A DNA stretch of 64,000 nt from Metabacillus sp. FJAT-52054 (GCF_037201815.1 NZ_CP147407.1:3542723-3606722); one strand, 5' to 3'; positions 1-9,174 are shown, counted from the first letter of the stretch. The notes: generated by a model not told the origin, from the letters alone. Program-made: numbers and translations.

Positions 1-177
1 TTTAATGATTTCTGCAACTCCGCCCTCTTCACTTGTTGCTCCTGTGCTGTAGCCTGCAATCTTCGAAAGATTGATTTTTTGCTCAAATTTATGCGAACTT
101 TCTGCCCCTGCAGAAAAGGATGGAATCAGCAATGCCCCAGTCATTACAGCTGCTGCTAACGGTTTCGTGAATTTCAA
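1..177 (-). CDS. Secreted protein, N-terminal part only (cut by window edge)
   Basis: The first 59 codons are visible, starting at a TTG placed after a strong AAAGGAGG site. Residues 1-25 form a signal peptide (Lys-Thr-Lys, an Ala/Val/Leu-rich core, then an Ala-Gly-Ala cleavage region), so the product is exported. The mature start contains the segment KIAGYSTGATSEEGG. This resembles the first strand of choice-of-anchor-I type beta-propeller proteins found beside secreted phosphatases and nucleases, but the piece is too short to be sure. The rest lies left of the window. Confidence 0.6.
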   Translation of the reverse strand, partial: MKFTKPLAAAVMTGALLIPSFSAGAESSHKFEQKINLSKIAGYSTGATSEEGGVAEIIK

Positions 178-329
178 CTAAAATTCCTCCTTTAGATTAA
201 CCTACTGATGTTCTATGTAAAATAGTGTAAGGAAAAAGTATGGATGTTCCTATACAGACAAGTTAAAGTTATGTAAACGAAAGATGACATTCATAAAAAA
301 AGGATGCCGTGGAAAGGCATCCCAATTGA

Positions 330-1313
330 TCAATTTACATATCTCCGGGCACCAGCAAATTCCTCTGCATACCCTTTTGTGTTTATAGGAATCATTTCTA
401 CCGTTCTCTCAGAATTAGGGGAATGAATCATCATCCCGTTACCTGCATACATAGATACATGATGCACCCTGCCTTTTCCTTGATCATAAGCGTAAAACAG
501 TAAATCTCCCGGCTGCAAATCCTCTGCTTTCACCGGGGTTCCTGACCGTGCCTGCACGGAAGAATCACGGGGAATCGATATTCCATGCGATTGATGCAGT
601 GTAAACGTAAATCCAGAACAATCAAAGCCAAACCCGCTCATACCAGCCCATAGATAAGGGAGTCCCAGAAACATTTTCCCCGTATTAACAAGGTCCGTAC
701 CCGTTGCCTTAGGAATAGCCTTCTCGGATGAATAAGCCTTTGCATCTAATTTGCTGATCCATGCTTTTTTCCCATCAGGAGTCATCACACGGTAGGCATT
801 CTTTGTCTCTTTCAAAAAAGGGAGCCTTGTATTATAGCTGATTTCAAGCTTTTGTTTTCCTTTCAGAAAAGCAGTCGGCTTTGTTACAAGGACGAAAGGC
901 TTATCCTCATGAAACGCAAACGCACGGCTGTAGACCAGCTGTTTAGCCGGCATCCAGCCAGGATAGCCGAGTTCGTTTCTTGGTGTGGACTGTCCTTTAA
1001 CGGCAACCTTTACCCAATCTCCTTTTCTCTCTAAAATCGTGACTTTATTTCCATATAAGGCTTGAGTTTCAAGCATCCCGTCATCCGATAGCTGAAGCTT
1101 TTCCGAAAGTGTCATGGAGCGGGTCCATTTCCACAAGTCAACTGGAAGAGCAGCAGAAGGCTTATCAATTTCTCTTAAAATATTTGGTTCTGTCCAAAGT
1201 GTGGCTGCAGATACATTCACATACGCAGTTTGCTGCTCTGCAGCATTTGCCGGAAAGTGTAAGGTACAAATAGTAAGGATTACACCAAGAATCATCAACC
1301 CGAGACGTTTCAT
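330..1313 (-). CDS. ykfC: NlpC/P60 gamma-D-glutamyl-L-amino acid endopeptidase, YkfC-like
   Basis: A protein of about 327 residues with a signal peptide, two SH3b-like regions in the middle and a C-terminal NlpC/P60 papain-fold domain. The catalytic Cys is seen in FDCSGF, the His in HHVSMY, and a third polar residue near MIHSP. Family members cut the gamma-D-Glu bond of murein peptides and release L-Ala-D-Glu, which the epimerase encoded just upstream would convert. The start was placed at the ATG about 11 bases after AAGGAG; an ATG three codons earlier sits too close to that site. It follows ykfB by about 20 bases, so the two are probably cotranscribed. Confidence 0.85.
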   Translation of the reverse strand: MKRLGLMILGVILTICTLHFPANAAEQQTAYVNVSAATLWTEPNILREIDKPSAALPVDLWKWTRSMTLSEKLQLSDDGMLETQALYGNKVTILERKGDWVKVAVKGQSTPRNELGYPGWMPAKQLVYSRAFAFHEDKPFVLVTKPTAFLKGKQKLEISYNTRLPFLKETKNAYRVMTPDGKKAWISKLDAKAYSSEKAIPKATGTDLVNTGKMFLGLPYLWAGMSGFGFDCSGFTFTLHQSHGISIPRDSSVQARSGTPVKAEDLQPGDLLFYAYDQGKGRVHHVSMYAGNGMMIHSPNSERTVEMIPINTKGYAEEFAGARRYVN

Positions 1314-1332
1314 TGTTCTCATCACTCCTTTT

Positions 1333-2406
1333 TTATTGTGAAAGCGAGGCTGTATGAACTCCCAGTCCAGGAGAATGAAACAGCTCCACTTTGCTTCCTT
1401 CATACTGCATTCCTTCAGGCTGCTCGTTTAGCCAGAGCGGGGCATCCAAGTCAAAATAATGAACATTCGGATGAGCAGCAGCAAAATGTGCTGCAGCACT
1501 GACTGATACCGAGGATTCCATCATGCTTCCAATCATACAGGGGATACCATTAACTTCTGCGAGACTCGCAATCTTCCATGCTTCATTAATTCCACCGCAT
1601 TTCATCAGTTTAATATTCAGCAGATCCACATATTTTCCGGCAGTGAGTTTTAACGCATCCCTTGCAGAAAAAAGACTTTCGTCCGCCATAATAGGGAGCT
1701 CAACACGTTCGGTCACATATTTAAGGCCCTCCCAGTCACTTGCTTTAACCGGCTGCTCAATGAATTCAATTCCCCACCCCATCGTTTCCATTCTCCTGAT
1801 CAAGCTCACAGCCTGCTTTGGTTTCCATCCTTGATTCGCATCCAAACGGAGACGCGTTTCTATTGGAATGACAGATCGAATTGCCTCAATCCTTTCAAAA
1901 TCCAGCTCCGGATCACTTCCAACCTTCACTTTCAGGACATTAAACCCTCTGCCTGCCGCATGAGATGAATCCTCTGCCATTTTCTCAGGATGATCGACAC
2001 TGATGGTCATACAGGTAGTAATGGATTTTCTTCCGCCGAGCAGTCCCCAAAGCGGAACATTCAATTGCTTGCTGCGGGCATCAAAAAGGGCGATATCAGC
2101 TGCTGCTTTTGCACTGGAATTTCCGATGCAGGCGGCTTGTATTCTGCCAAGAGCGTCTTGAAAATCCATGATATTTATCCCTGTCAATGCATCCTTTATA
2201 GGACCGCATACCGCTGCCATTATGCTCTCAGCTGATTCTCCTGTAATCACCATTGTCGGGGATGCTGATCCTCGTCCAATGATCCCGTTGTCTAAAATAA
2301 TGGATACGTCGATGCTTTCAATTTCTGTAACCGAACGCAGCGCGGTTTTAAATGGGGCAAGAAGCGGTATTTTCCTTTTGACGGCTTTTATACTTTGAAC
2401 ATACAT
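1333..2406 (-). CDS. ykfB: L-Ala-D/L-Glu epimerase (dipeptide epimerase)
   Basis: About 357 residues of the mandelate racemase/muconate lactonizing enolase superfamily. Visible signatures are the catalytic Lys pair in LKVKVG, the metal-ligand Asp in RLDANQGW, Glu in EFIEQP, Asp-Glu in MADES and the second catalytic Lys in IKLMKCGG. The family epimerises L-Ala-D-Glu from murein to L-Ala-L-Glu in the cytoplasm, allowing its breakdown. The start is the ATG eight bases after AAAGGA. It lies between a DUF819 membrane protein upstream and the YkfC-like endopeptidase downstream, forming a compact murein peptide recycling operon. Confidence 0.9.
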   Translation of the reverse strand: MYVQSIKAVKRKIPLLAPFKTALRSVTEIESIDVSIILDNGIIGRGSASPTMVITGESAESIMAAVCGPIKDALTGINIMDFQDALGRIQAACIGNSSAKAAADIALFDARSKQLNVPLWGLLGGRKSITTCMTISVDHPEKMAEDSSHAAGRGFNVLKVKVGSDPELDFERIEAIRSVIPIETRLRLDANQGWKPKQAVSLIRRMETMGWGIEFIEQPVKASDWEGLKYVTERVELPIMADESLFSARDALKLTAGKYVDLLNIKLMKCGGINEAWKIASLAEVNGIPCMIGSMMESSVSVSAAAHFAAAHPNVHYFDLDAPLWLNEQPEGMQYEGSKVELFHSPGLGVHTASLSQ

Positions 2407-2425
2407 CGAAACATTCCTTTCTTCG

Positions 2426-3592
2426 TTATAGAACCGATAAGATTTTAGCGATGAGCATTCCAAAATACGTTCCTAGAAATGATCCCATCAACGCCATAAT
2501 GACACCGACCGGAATCAGCGCACGGCTGTAAGCAGCAGCAAGCATCGGGGCAGAAGCCATTCCCCCTATATTTGCAAGACTCGCTACACCAAGGGTGAAC
2601 AAGTCATAACGGAATAGTTTCCCTAGCAAAATCATGACAACCAGGTGGATGGCCATAATCGCAAAGCCGGATAGCAGATAGATCGGTGCCTGAGCGATAT
2701 TCGAAAAATCTGAGTGAGAAGCAATCATAGCGATAATGATATACAGCATGACATTGGATATATCAAGCGCTCCGGGAATCTTTGACAAAGGTGTGAGGGC
2801 AAATACCAAGCCTGCCACTGAAGCAATCATGATGGTCCAGCTCGTCGCATTAATGACATCCCCTACTGCTGGAAGATTGTTTCCTGCGAGAGTTGATAAG
2901 GATGAAACAAGGAGGCCAATCCCTAAAAGATAAAGCAGATGCTCGAACTTAATAGACTGCTCTCCTGCCTCTGAAGCGGCCGCGGACTCGTCCATCCCCC
3001 TTTGAAAGAAACCAGTATCTGCTTTCGTCCATCTATTGAATCGATCTGCAAAAGGAACGAGCCAGAACATAAGCATGACCCAGACGGCATAATTAATCGT
3101 GTCCATCATCAAAGCATAGCCAAAAATATTCTCAGGAACTTCCAAGATCCCTTGAAGAGCAACCATATTCGCGGAACCGCCTGTCCAGCTTCCAGCCAGA
3201 GCTCCAAAGGCCTTCCATGTATCCTCCACATAAAATGACTGCAAAAGAAAATAAACAAACACAAAGCCTAGAGCAATACTGATAACAGCGGCAAAGAATC
3301 CACCCAGCATCCGCGGGCCGAGCTGAATCACACTTCGAATATCACATTTTAACAGCATGAGAAAAAGCATGGCAGGCAGCAGCGCACCGCGCAAATTGTC
3401 ATACGCTGCACCTGTAGATTCGTTGGCGGCAAACAGTCCAAATGTCTGCATCAATGCGGCACCAATGTAAATTAAAACAATACCTGGTATGAACTTAAAA
3501 AACTTAAGGTGCTTGAATTTCCTTTCCAATCCAACCATAAGTGCAGCAAAGGCTGTTAACACACTGACATACATAAATCCATCCTGAATCAT
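2426..3592 (-). CDS. DUF819 family membrane protein (YjcL-like)
   Basis: A 388-residue polytopic membrane protein with about ten hydrophobic segments and the Gly/Ser/Asn-rich motif AGSWTGGSANM near residue 155, typical of DUF819 proteins such as B. subtilis YjcL. The start follows AAGGAGG with good spacing. Its function is not established. Being first in an operon with ykfB and ykfC suggests, by inference, a role in moving murein-derived peptides or amino acids across the membrane. The gap to ykfB is about 20 bases. Confidence 0.8.
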   Translation of the reverse strand: MIQDGFMYVSVLTAFAALMVGLERKFKHLKFFKFIPGIVLIYIGAALMQTFGLFAANESTGAAYDNLRGALLPAMLFLMLLKCDIRSVIQLGPRMLGGFFAAVISIALGFVFVYFLLQSFYVEDTWKAFGALAGSWTGGSANMVALQGILEVPENIFGYALMMDTINYAVWVMLMFWLVPFADRFNRWTKADTGFFQRGMDESAAASEAGEQSIKFEHLLYLLGIGLLVSSLSTLAGNNLPAVGDVINATSWTIMIASVAGLVFALTPLSKIPGALDISNVMLYIIIAMIASHSDFSNIAQAPIYLLSGFAIMAIHLVVMILLGKLFRYDLFTLGVASLANIGGMASAPMLAAAYSRALIPVGVIMALMGSFLGTYFGMLIAKILSVL

Positions 3593-3654
3593 TGGGAACC
3601 TCCTTGAATTCGTGCAGCGGCGTCTTTTAATCTAAAAAACGGCGGCGGCAAGTA

Positions 3655-3700
3655 AATAAAAAAATCCAGCCCAATGAATGATCATCAGGCTGGATTTTGT
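3655..3700 (-). terminator. Rho-independent terminator of the DUF3870 gene
   Basis: An 11-bp perfect stem (3661-3671 paired with 3688-3698) is followed on the minus strand by a T run. It lies directly after the stop codon at 3707 and before the DUF819 operon. Confidence 0.85.
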
Positions 3701-3706
3701 CTATGA

Positions 3707-4039
3707 TTAGGTAGACAAAGCAGCAAATTGCTGTTTATATTTCCTTTGAGCATCCCGAAAAGCGACGATGAGCGCCTTTTGGGAAGAGCCAAAGTATCTT
3801 TTTTGGATACTCGTTATGATTTCTTCATCTTCTATTAACCGGCCAACAAATATAGACCGGACAAACCTCACAGTCAAATCAATCGTTGCCGAGCATTCTG
3901 CGTCGACAATTCGGCCATTTGATGTATCAACAACCACCCCAAGAAAAAACTGGCTGAATACTTTAGAAATAGGATTGTTTTGAGAGACCTGAGCGTCTCC
4001 TATTATAAAAACCGTCTCTTCATGGAACAACTGGAACAT
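3707..4039 (-). CDS. DUF3870 domain protein
   Basis: A 110-residue soluble protein. The visible pattern is DUF3870-like: an N-terminal FIIGDAQ segment, a central GRIVDAECSATI, then SIFVGR and a C-terminal Tyr/Gln-rich helix. The function of the family is unknown; members are found in Firmicutes, often near transport genes. It stands as a single transcription unit with its own terminator. There is no membrane segment or signal peptide. Confidence 0.7.
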   Translation of the reverse strand: MFQLFHEETVFIIGDAQVSQNNPISKVFSQFFLGVVVDTSNGRIVDAECSATIDLTVRFVRSIFVGRLIEDEEIITSIQKRYFGSSQKALIVAFRDAQRKYKQQFAALST

Positions 4040-4180
4040 TCCCTTCCAAAAGAAATCTGCATGCAGGTAAATCAGAGGATCCTCTTGATTAATAGGAATT
4101 CTGATTTATGTATGCGGTTTCTTTCTGTTTTTATTATAGCATTTGTTTAATTGTATGAATAGTCGAAATCATTGAGAAAA

Positions 4181-4230
4181 AATGAGCAGTTTGCCTGCTT
4201 TAAAGCAGGACAAAGAAAAAAGACCGCTCA
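4181..4230 (-). terminator. Rho-independent terminator
   Basis: An inner hairpin CCTGCTTTAAAGCAGG (4194-4209) sits within an outer imperfect stem formed by TGAGC and GCTCA, followed by a T run on the minus strand. It is just downstream of the STM3941-like gene. Confidence 0.7.
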
Positions 4231-4779
4231 TTATTGCGATCTTCTTTCTTCCATTTCAACTCCAAGCGGCAGACCGATTGCTTCGAAACGTTCCATAACA
4301 GTCGGGAGATCCTCCCTGGCAATATAATTTAAGTGAATATTAAAAGCAGGAAAACCGGCACTTTTACTGATGTGAGCCATCCTCTTCACACGAGGCGAAA
4401 CATTTTCGAGCCGTTCTTCCTCGTTTCTAAGCACAATCCCTATATACTTCTGGTTTTGCAGAACGTACGGGATAACACCATCAATATCCCGTATCAAAAT
4501 CTTCATTGGCTGCTGGGGTAAAGGAAATATTGTGATAAATTCCCTTTCAAAAATTAAATAAGGAGACTTGCTTTGGATTCTTGCCAGGCATTTACTAATT
4601 GCCCATCCAACTATTAAGACAACTGCTGCAGAAAGCAGCAGCATCGTTAAATCAATTGAGCCTTCCGGACCCAGGAAATATATACCAATAGGGATTAAAA
4701 AGCCTGCCTCAATCACTGCCATTAAGATAAATAACAGCCAAAGTTTTGTTTTGTTTTCATGAATCTCTACTCTGTTCAT
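4231..4779 (-). CDS. STM3941 family membrane protein
   Basis: About 182 residues with two N-terminal transmembrane helices (roughly residues 14-34 and 43-64) and a C-terminal cytosolic domain that looks like a PH-type beta-barrel (ILIRDIDGVIPYV, KYIGIVLRN). STM3941 proteins show this arrangement and have no known function. The start is the ATG after AGGAG; a TTG one codon earlier is possible. It is a single gene, divergent from the DUF421 gene. Confidence 0.6.
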   Translation of the reverse strand: MNRVEIHENKTKLWLLFILMAVIEAGFLIPIGIYFLGPEGSIDLTMLLLSAAVVLIVGWAISKCLARIQSKSPYLIFEREFITIFPLPQQPMKILIRDIDGVIPYVLQNQKYIGIVLRNEEERLENVSPRVKRMAHISKSAGFPAFNIHLNYIAREDLPTVMERFEAIGLPLGVEMEERRSQ

Positions 4780-4963
4780 CAAGTAAATCTCCTGCCAATC
4801 GTCATATTCGTAAAATTATTCCAATCCTTCTTTTCCCTGTTTTTTTGTTTTATAATCTCAAACTAGCGGATATTTCCCTTTTTTTTGCTAACAAGTATGA
4901 ATTCTCCATTAGAAAGCATTACTAATACTATCTAAAAGTCGAAAGAGATTGGGGCAATAACAA

Positions 4964-5671
4964 TTGGATGTATTATACCGATCCATTATTATATTTCTGG
5001 CAGGGTACTTTGTACTAAGAGTGACAGGAAAAAAAGCGGTAGCCCAAATGCACAGCTTTGATTTGCTCTATATTCTCATTTTGGGAAACATTATTAGCCA
5101 GCCTTTACAAAAAGACCATGTGTGGATGGCAGTTCTCTACACAATCCTTCTAGCCATTTTTTATAAAATCTTCATGAGGCTGTCTCTGCATAACAAGCTG
5201 CGGTGGATTTTATATGAGAGTCCAACGGTTTTGATCCGCAATGGGGAGATTGACAGAAAAGGACTGAAAAAGGTACGGATGCCAATTGATGAACTGCTGG
5301 CCCAGCTTCGAATTAAAGGGTTTACCGAAACGAAAAACATTGCGATTGCCCTAATGGAGGATTCGGGAGAAATCAGTGTCATTCCAAAAGCCGACTACCG
5401 TCCCGTCAATCCGAAAGATTTAAAACTAAATGTAAGTCATGAATTTATCCCGATTCCTCTTATCATGGACGGGCAAGTGCTTGATCATAATTTAAAATAC
5501 CTCCAGCATAACCGGGAGTGGCTCGATAAAAAAATAAGCCACAAAGGAGGCGCTATCGAAAACGTCCTCTTAGCTACCTATCAAAGCGATGGAAATCTTC
5601 ATATTGATACGAAGAGCTCCAAGGAACATAAACATGATCCGTTTTATTATCAGCCCGGTGAGGATAATTAA
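4964..5671 (+). CDS. DUF421 / YetF-type membrane protein
   Basis: A 235-residue protein with three N-terminal membrane helices (about residues 5-20, 32-50, 54-72) and a cytosolic domain with the family signature ELLAQLRIKGF and VAYAL-like ALMEDSGEISVI. B. subtilis YetF, YrbG and YkjA are relatives and several are spore-associated, with GerA-type membrane activity proposed for some. The start is TTG with only a weak upstream purine stretch. The gene is divergent from its left neighbour and convergent with the collagen gene. Confidence 0.8.
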   Translation: MDVLYRSIIIFLAGYFVLRVTGKKAVAQMHSFDLLYILILGNIISQPLQKDHVWMAVLYTILLAIFYKIFMRLSLHNKLRWILYESPTVLIRNGEIDRKGLKKVRMPIDELLAQLRIKGFTETKNIAIALMEDSGEISVIPKADYRPVNPKDLKLNVSHEFIPIPLIMDGQVLDHNLKYLQHNREWLDKKISHKGGAIENVLLATYQSDGNLHIDTKSSKEHKHDPFYYQPGEDN

Positions 5672-5684
5672 AAAGTTACATAAA

Positions 5685-5714
5685 AAAACTTGCCAAAAAG
5701 CAGGCAAGTTTTCG
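5685..5714 (+). terminator. Bidirectional-looking terminator
   Basis: A 10-bp perfect stem (5685-5694 paired with 5703-5712) has A and T runs on its flanks. It lies between the convergent DUF421 gene and the collagen-like gene and can serve both. Confidence 0.8.
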
Positions 5715-5744
5715 AATATGAAGGTGCACATTTCGTTTCTATAT

Positions 5745-6422
5745 TTAGCTTAAGCGGTTAATCGTCAAGAATGCACCTGTCGCTCCCCCGCCCAATAAAA
5801 CAGCGGCCGCTAATACTCCGAACAGTTGAAGAGTGATGGTATCTCCTGCGGCTAATGGCACAATAACTTCACTGCTTAAGCTTGTAACAGCAGCCGTTGG
5901 AGTAATGACTGATCCAGGAATTGGAGTCGTCTCGTTCAGTAATAGTCGAGATGACGCAAGCAATGCTGCCGTTGTATTCACCTGATAAGCTATACGATAG
6001 CGTCCCGTTTCAGGCACTGTAAACGTTTCGCTGGCAGCATCTGCAGCAAATCCATCTAGATCCTGGTTATCCGGAAGCGGTACATTCGTTCCACCCAACA
6101 CAATGGCAATTACACTTCCGGAAGTATTCGAAGCATACATAGAAGCAGCAGTAACATTTGCTCCCGTTGCTCCTGTCGCTCCTGGCAATCCGTCTGCTCC
6201 TGTTGCGCCTGTCGCTTCTGGTGCTCCGTCTGCTCCTGTTGCTCCTGTCGCTCCCGGTAATCCGTCTGCTCCTGGTGCTCCTGGTGCTCCTGGTGCTCCC
6301 GGTAATCCGTCTGCTCCCGTTGCGCCTGTCGCTCCCGGCAATCCGTCTGCTCCCGTTGCTCCGGTCGTTCCTGGCAATCCGTCTGCTCCTGTTGCGCCTG
6401 TCGCTCCTGGTGCTCCTGGCAA
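5745..6422 (-). CDS. Collagen-like exosporium-type protein with BclA C-terminal domain
   Basis: 225 residues counted from a TTG. The first 95 are Gly-X-Y collagen triplets built from a Gly-Ala-Thr-Gly-Ala-Asp-Gly-Leu-Pro unit; one Gly is replaced by Glu (triplet run APEAT). The last 130 form a beta-rich TNF-like BclA C-terminal domain ([31 protein letters not shown]). Such proteins make hair-like filaments on spores. The same reading frame continues upstream for 21 codons of collagen sequence to a TGA at 6486-6488. Beyond that the 84-residue ORF is in the same frame, so this is probably the 3' part of one interrupted gene. Confidence 0.8.
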   Translation of the reverse strand: MPGAPGATGATGADGLPGTTGATGADGLPGATGATGADGLPGAPGAPGAPGADGLPGATGATGADGAPEATGATGADGLPGATGATGANVTAASMYASNTSGSVIAIVLGGTNVPLPDNQDLDGFAADAASETFTVPETGRYRIAYQVNTTAALLASSRLLLNETTPIPGSVITPTAAVTSLSSEVIVPLAAGDTITLQLFGVLAAAVLLGGGATGAFLTINRLS

Positions 6423-6485
6423 TCCTGGCTCACCTGCTGGTCCCTGTGGTCCTGCTGGTCCTATACTTCCTGTTGCTCCTCTCGG

Positions 6486-6740
6486 TCAGAGGACCACCAT
6501 TACTTCTTCTAGTTCACTATAAATTAATCGATGTGCTGTAACTAGCTGTCCAATTTCGTTTTTACCCCAGACGAATACAGCTGTATCTTCTTCTGCATCT
6601 CCGCCAATTGTAAAAACAAACTCAAACAAATCCAGATCTGCAAAATATTCTTTATTAACAATTTGATTGGGGTCAATCATCAGGAGTTCGCTTACATATA
6701 GCGTCCTGATTCCATCTAAGTTGTAAAAACCTTGCAGCAA
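6486..6740 (-). CDS. N-terminal part of the interrupted collagen-like spore protein
   Basis: 84 codons ending at a TGA that is in frame with the collagen repeats that follow. No lipobox, signal peptide or recognisable family was seen; the sequence is acidic and beta-rich (LFEFVFTIGG, TAVFVWG). The given start is TTG, with an in-frame TAA five codons earlier and no clear ribosome binding site. An ATG in another frame sits a few bases upstream, so the 5' end may also be damaged. It is best read as the head of a once-single gene covering 5745-6740. A sequencing error cannot be excluded. Confidence 0.45.
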   Translation of the reverse strand: MLQGFYNLDGIRTLYVSELLMIDPNQIVNKEYFADLDLFEFVFTIGGDAEEDTAVFVWGKNEIGQLVTAHRLIYSELEEVMVVL

Positions 6741-7113
6741 AAACCTGCATTTTTATCCTATTTTGTTCTGTTACCTTAAATCTGCATCACCCGGGTAATT
6801 TCGGTATTAATTGATTTGCTTTACCGATGTTCTGTTCATATTTACAAATAAACATTACGCCTGCAGATTTCCTATTGATTGGCCAAAAAACGTGACCGAA
6901 CAACATTCAGTTATGATGAAGCAAATAAGTTTGATTTTAGTAAAAAAATAGAAACATCTCACTAAAAGTATTAAGAATAAAACCGTTCACATCGGCGGAT
7001 ATACAGGAAAAAACCCGAAAATGCTGAGAGCATTTCCGGGTTTTATTTACCATTCAGGATGTTTAGTTTTTTTCTAACCCATAGATGATCAAATGAATGA
7101 GTGCGGGTAACAA
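6741..7113. other. Intergenic region, no gene seen apart from the minJ terminator
   Basis: An AT-rich stretch of about 370 bases without a credible ORF. It should hold the promoter of the collagen-like gene on the left and the terminator of minJ on the right. Confidence 0.6.
7008..7045 (-). terminator. Terminator of minJ
   Basis: A stem of about 15 bp with one mismatch (AAACCCG..AAATGCT paired with AGCATTT.CGGGTTT) is followed by T residues on the minus strand. Confidence 0.8.
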
Positions 7114-8295
7114 CTACACAGCCTGACTACCCTTCTTTTTCTGCTGCTCTACAAACAGCAAACCAAGTTCATGATGCTCTCCTTCATACGTAGCCCTCTG
7201 TGCATAGCGGATTTCACCATTTAATCCAATTATTTCAAGCTTACAGAGCGCTCTGTTTTTTTGAAGAGCTTCATAGAATTCATTTGTTGTTTTTACAAAA
7301 GCACCATTCACTTTTGTGATCGTTTCGCCTACTTTCAGTCCCATTTTCTCAGCTGGGGATTTAGGCAGGATTCCAAGAATCATTAAGCCTTTGTCTTTTT
7401 TTGAGAAAAAGAAAGCAGCGGATTGGTCGTTTATTTTTTGGCGAATGATCAAGAAAATCCGGCCTCCGATGGCGATGATCATAGCGGCAAATGCCAGAGG
7501 CAGCCACCATATGGATGCTCCTGCAATGAGTAAGGTGATCACTCCGAGCCATATGATCCGCTTTGCGGTCACCTGGATGCTTTCCTTCGGCAGGGACCCT
7601 CGAACCTCTTGATGGAATCCAATAAAAAACGGCACGATGAACAGTGAAAAGCTTTGTCCATTCATTTCGAATACAGGCCACCACGAAAATACAGAGGTTA
7701 ATGTGCCTCCTGGAACGAATAGGATAAGCGGCAGCATCCAAAGGCGGTTCGCCAAATGTCTTCCAATTGGCAGCCCTCTGCTGCTTTTCAATATGGATGG
7801 AGATGTTCGAAGATGGCCTGAGCGGTACACCAACCACCCTTCAGCAATGAGCAGAATTCCTGTAAGGACAGCAAAAACAGCTGAATTCAGCTGATTGATC
7901 TCATTAAGGAAAGGCGGAAGGCTATTCTCTGCAAAAGTCATGAGAAGAACTGAGGCCGCAAATGCAAGTCCCATAATGAAGGCTGCAGAAAGCCATTGAA
8001 GTCTAAAAAAGGAGCTCAAGACGACGGTGGATGCCCCAATAAGAACAATCATTCCGATTGGAAGCGAAATCCCCGTCAAAATAACGGCTGCAGAAACAAT
8101 CAGTCCTGCAAAAAGTCCCTTTGTATACGTGAAGATTAAGTCATCATAAATGACCTCTACCTTTGTATAAAAGGAGCTTCGTTCTTTTTTTATCCGAAAG
8201 TACCCTGCCAGCAGGGCATAGAGAACAAAATAATATGTAAGCGGGTGCTGCAGAAAATGCACGGCCCCTTCTAGCAGCTCCATGATCCAAGCCAT
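7114..8295 (-). CDS. minJ: Cell division topological determinant MinJ
   Basis: A 393-residue polytopic membrane protein with about eight hydrophobic segments in the first 290 residues and a C-terminal PDZ domain (about residues 300-375; GILPKSPAEKMGLKVGETI). In B. subtilis MinJ bridges DivIVA to MinCD at poles and septa and affects swarming. Length and architecture match (about 397 residues). Position next to swrA and ctpB repeats the B. subtilis order. The start chosen lies after an AAGG stretch; an ATG five codons later is possible. Confidence 0.88.
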   Translation of the reverse strand: MAWIMELLEGAVHFLQHPLTYYFVLYALLAGYFRIKKERSSFYTKVEVIYDDLIFTYTKGLFAGLIVSAAVILTGISLPIGMIVLIGASTVVLSSFFRLQWLSAAFIMGLAFAASVLLMTFAENSLPPFLNEINQLNSAVFAVLTGILLIAEGWLVYRSGHLRTSPSILKSSRGLPIGRHLANRLWMLPLILFVPGGTLTSVFSWWPVFEMNGQSFSLFIVPFFIGFHQEVRGSLPKESIQVTAKRIIWLGVITLLIAGASIWWLPLAFAAMIIAIGGRIFLIIRQKINDQSAAFFFSKKDKGLMILGILPKSPAEKMGLKVGETITKVNGAFVKTTNEFYEALQKNRALCKLEIIGLNGEIRYAQRATYEGEHHELGLLFVEQQKKKGSQAV

Positions 8296-8321
8296 TAAAC
8301 CTTCACCATCCCGGCCGGAAA

Positions 8322-8342
8322 GGCTGAACAGATTGTTCAGCC
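8322..8342. repeat. Perfect hairpin between swrA and minJ
   Basis: The 9-bp arms GGCTGAACA and TGTTCAGCC are separated by three bases. No T run follows on the minus strand, so it is not a standard terminator. It could be an attenuator, an RNA processing site or a protein site in the swrA-minJ spacer. Confidence 0.5.
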
Positions 8343-8453
8343 CTGCTTCCAGCAGTATTCGACGCGTATATTCATCCTAGACGGATGTATCTATCATCCA
8401 TTCTATCAAAAGATGCACGGATTGAATATCGGCCGGAACCGGTTTTAGGACGA

Positions 8454-8804
8454 TTATTTAAGATTTCCCCATAAGGAAGAATTAGAAAGGGAGAAATCAA
8501 GCAGCGGTGCATCAATTTTAATATTGAGCGTTTCTTCAAGCAGCTGCATAGACCGTTTGATATCACTGAGACCCAGAGACAGCCTTTTATAATTGGATGT
8601 CAAGTAGGAAAAATATTCCTGGATAATCTCTTCATCAATTTCCTTCTTTTCCTTTACTTCCGTATAGTTGGCCAGATACATACAAAATAAGTGAAGCCAT
8701 TTGGATGTTTTCGCATTAGAGACAAGCGATGGCTGTAACTGGCTCTTTAACTCTCCCATCAGCTTGCGGTATATTTGTTCTCTCATCACACTAGCCCTTT
8801 TCAA
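8454..8804 (-). CDS. swrA: Swarming motility protein SwrA
   Basis: A 116-residue all-helical protein clearly related to B. subtilis SwrA (117 residues): MKRASVMRE at the N-terminus, YLANYTEVK, LSDIKRSMQL and DFSLSNSSLW near the C-terminus. SwrA works with DegU to activate the fla/che operon and so raises flagellar number. The start is TTG, placed seven bases after GGGGG. It is intact here, without the long adenine run that causes phase variation in laboratory B. subtilis. minJ lies downstream and ctpB upstream, as in B. subtilis. Confidence 0.88.
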   Translation of the reverse strand: MKRASVMREQIYRKLMGELKSQLQPSLVSNAKTSKWLHLFCMYLANYTEVKEKKEIDEEIIQEYFSYLTSNYKRLSLGLSDIKRSMQLLEETLNIKIDAPLLDFSLSNSSLWGNLK

Positions 8805-9174
8805 TTGTAAACCCCCAATATAAAGTGTGTTGTAGAACAGTGTCTACTTTCATAGTAAATTTAAAAGAGATTAACAACAACTTCCTAAAGATTCATTTTT
8901 TATGGGAAATAGCAGAAGAAACCAGCTAAAAGGCATATCTAACTAGGAATTATTGGATTTATCACGATATTTGAGATTAAATTATTTCGTAAGTATGACG
9001 TTTTTTACGAATTTTACTTTAAATACAGGTCTTTGGAAGCCAAGCTCATCTTTCCTTCTGTTTTTTTAATCGAACCTGCTCTATGTAAAACCAATTTAAG
9101 AATCGTTTTGTAAGTCTTGTTTAATGGTTACCTATTCCTACTCATTCTATCTGATAACCCTCTTATTCGTGAAC
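8805..9174. other. swrA upstream region, no gene seen
   Basis: About 370 AT-rich bases between the ctpB terminator and swrA. No ORF with a ribosome binding site was found. In B. subtilis the matching region carries sigma-A and sigma-D promoters; no unambiguous copy of either could be picked out by eye. Confidence 0.5.

Noticed and set aside
6103..6541. Long plus-strand frames rich in Pro-Val-Ala or Leu
   Set aside because: They are the antisense and shifted readings of the collagen triplet repeats.
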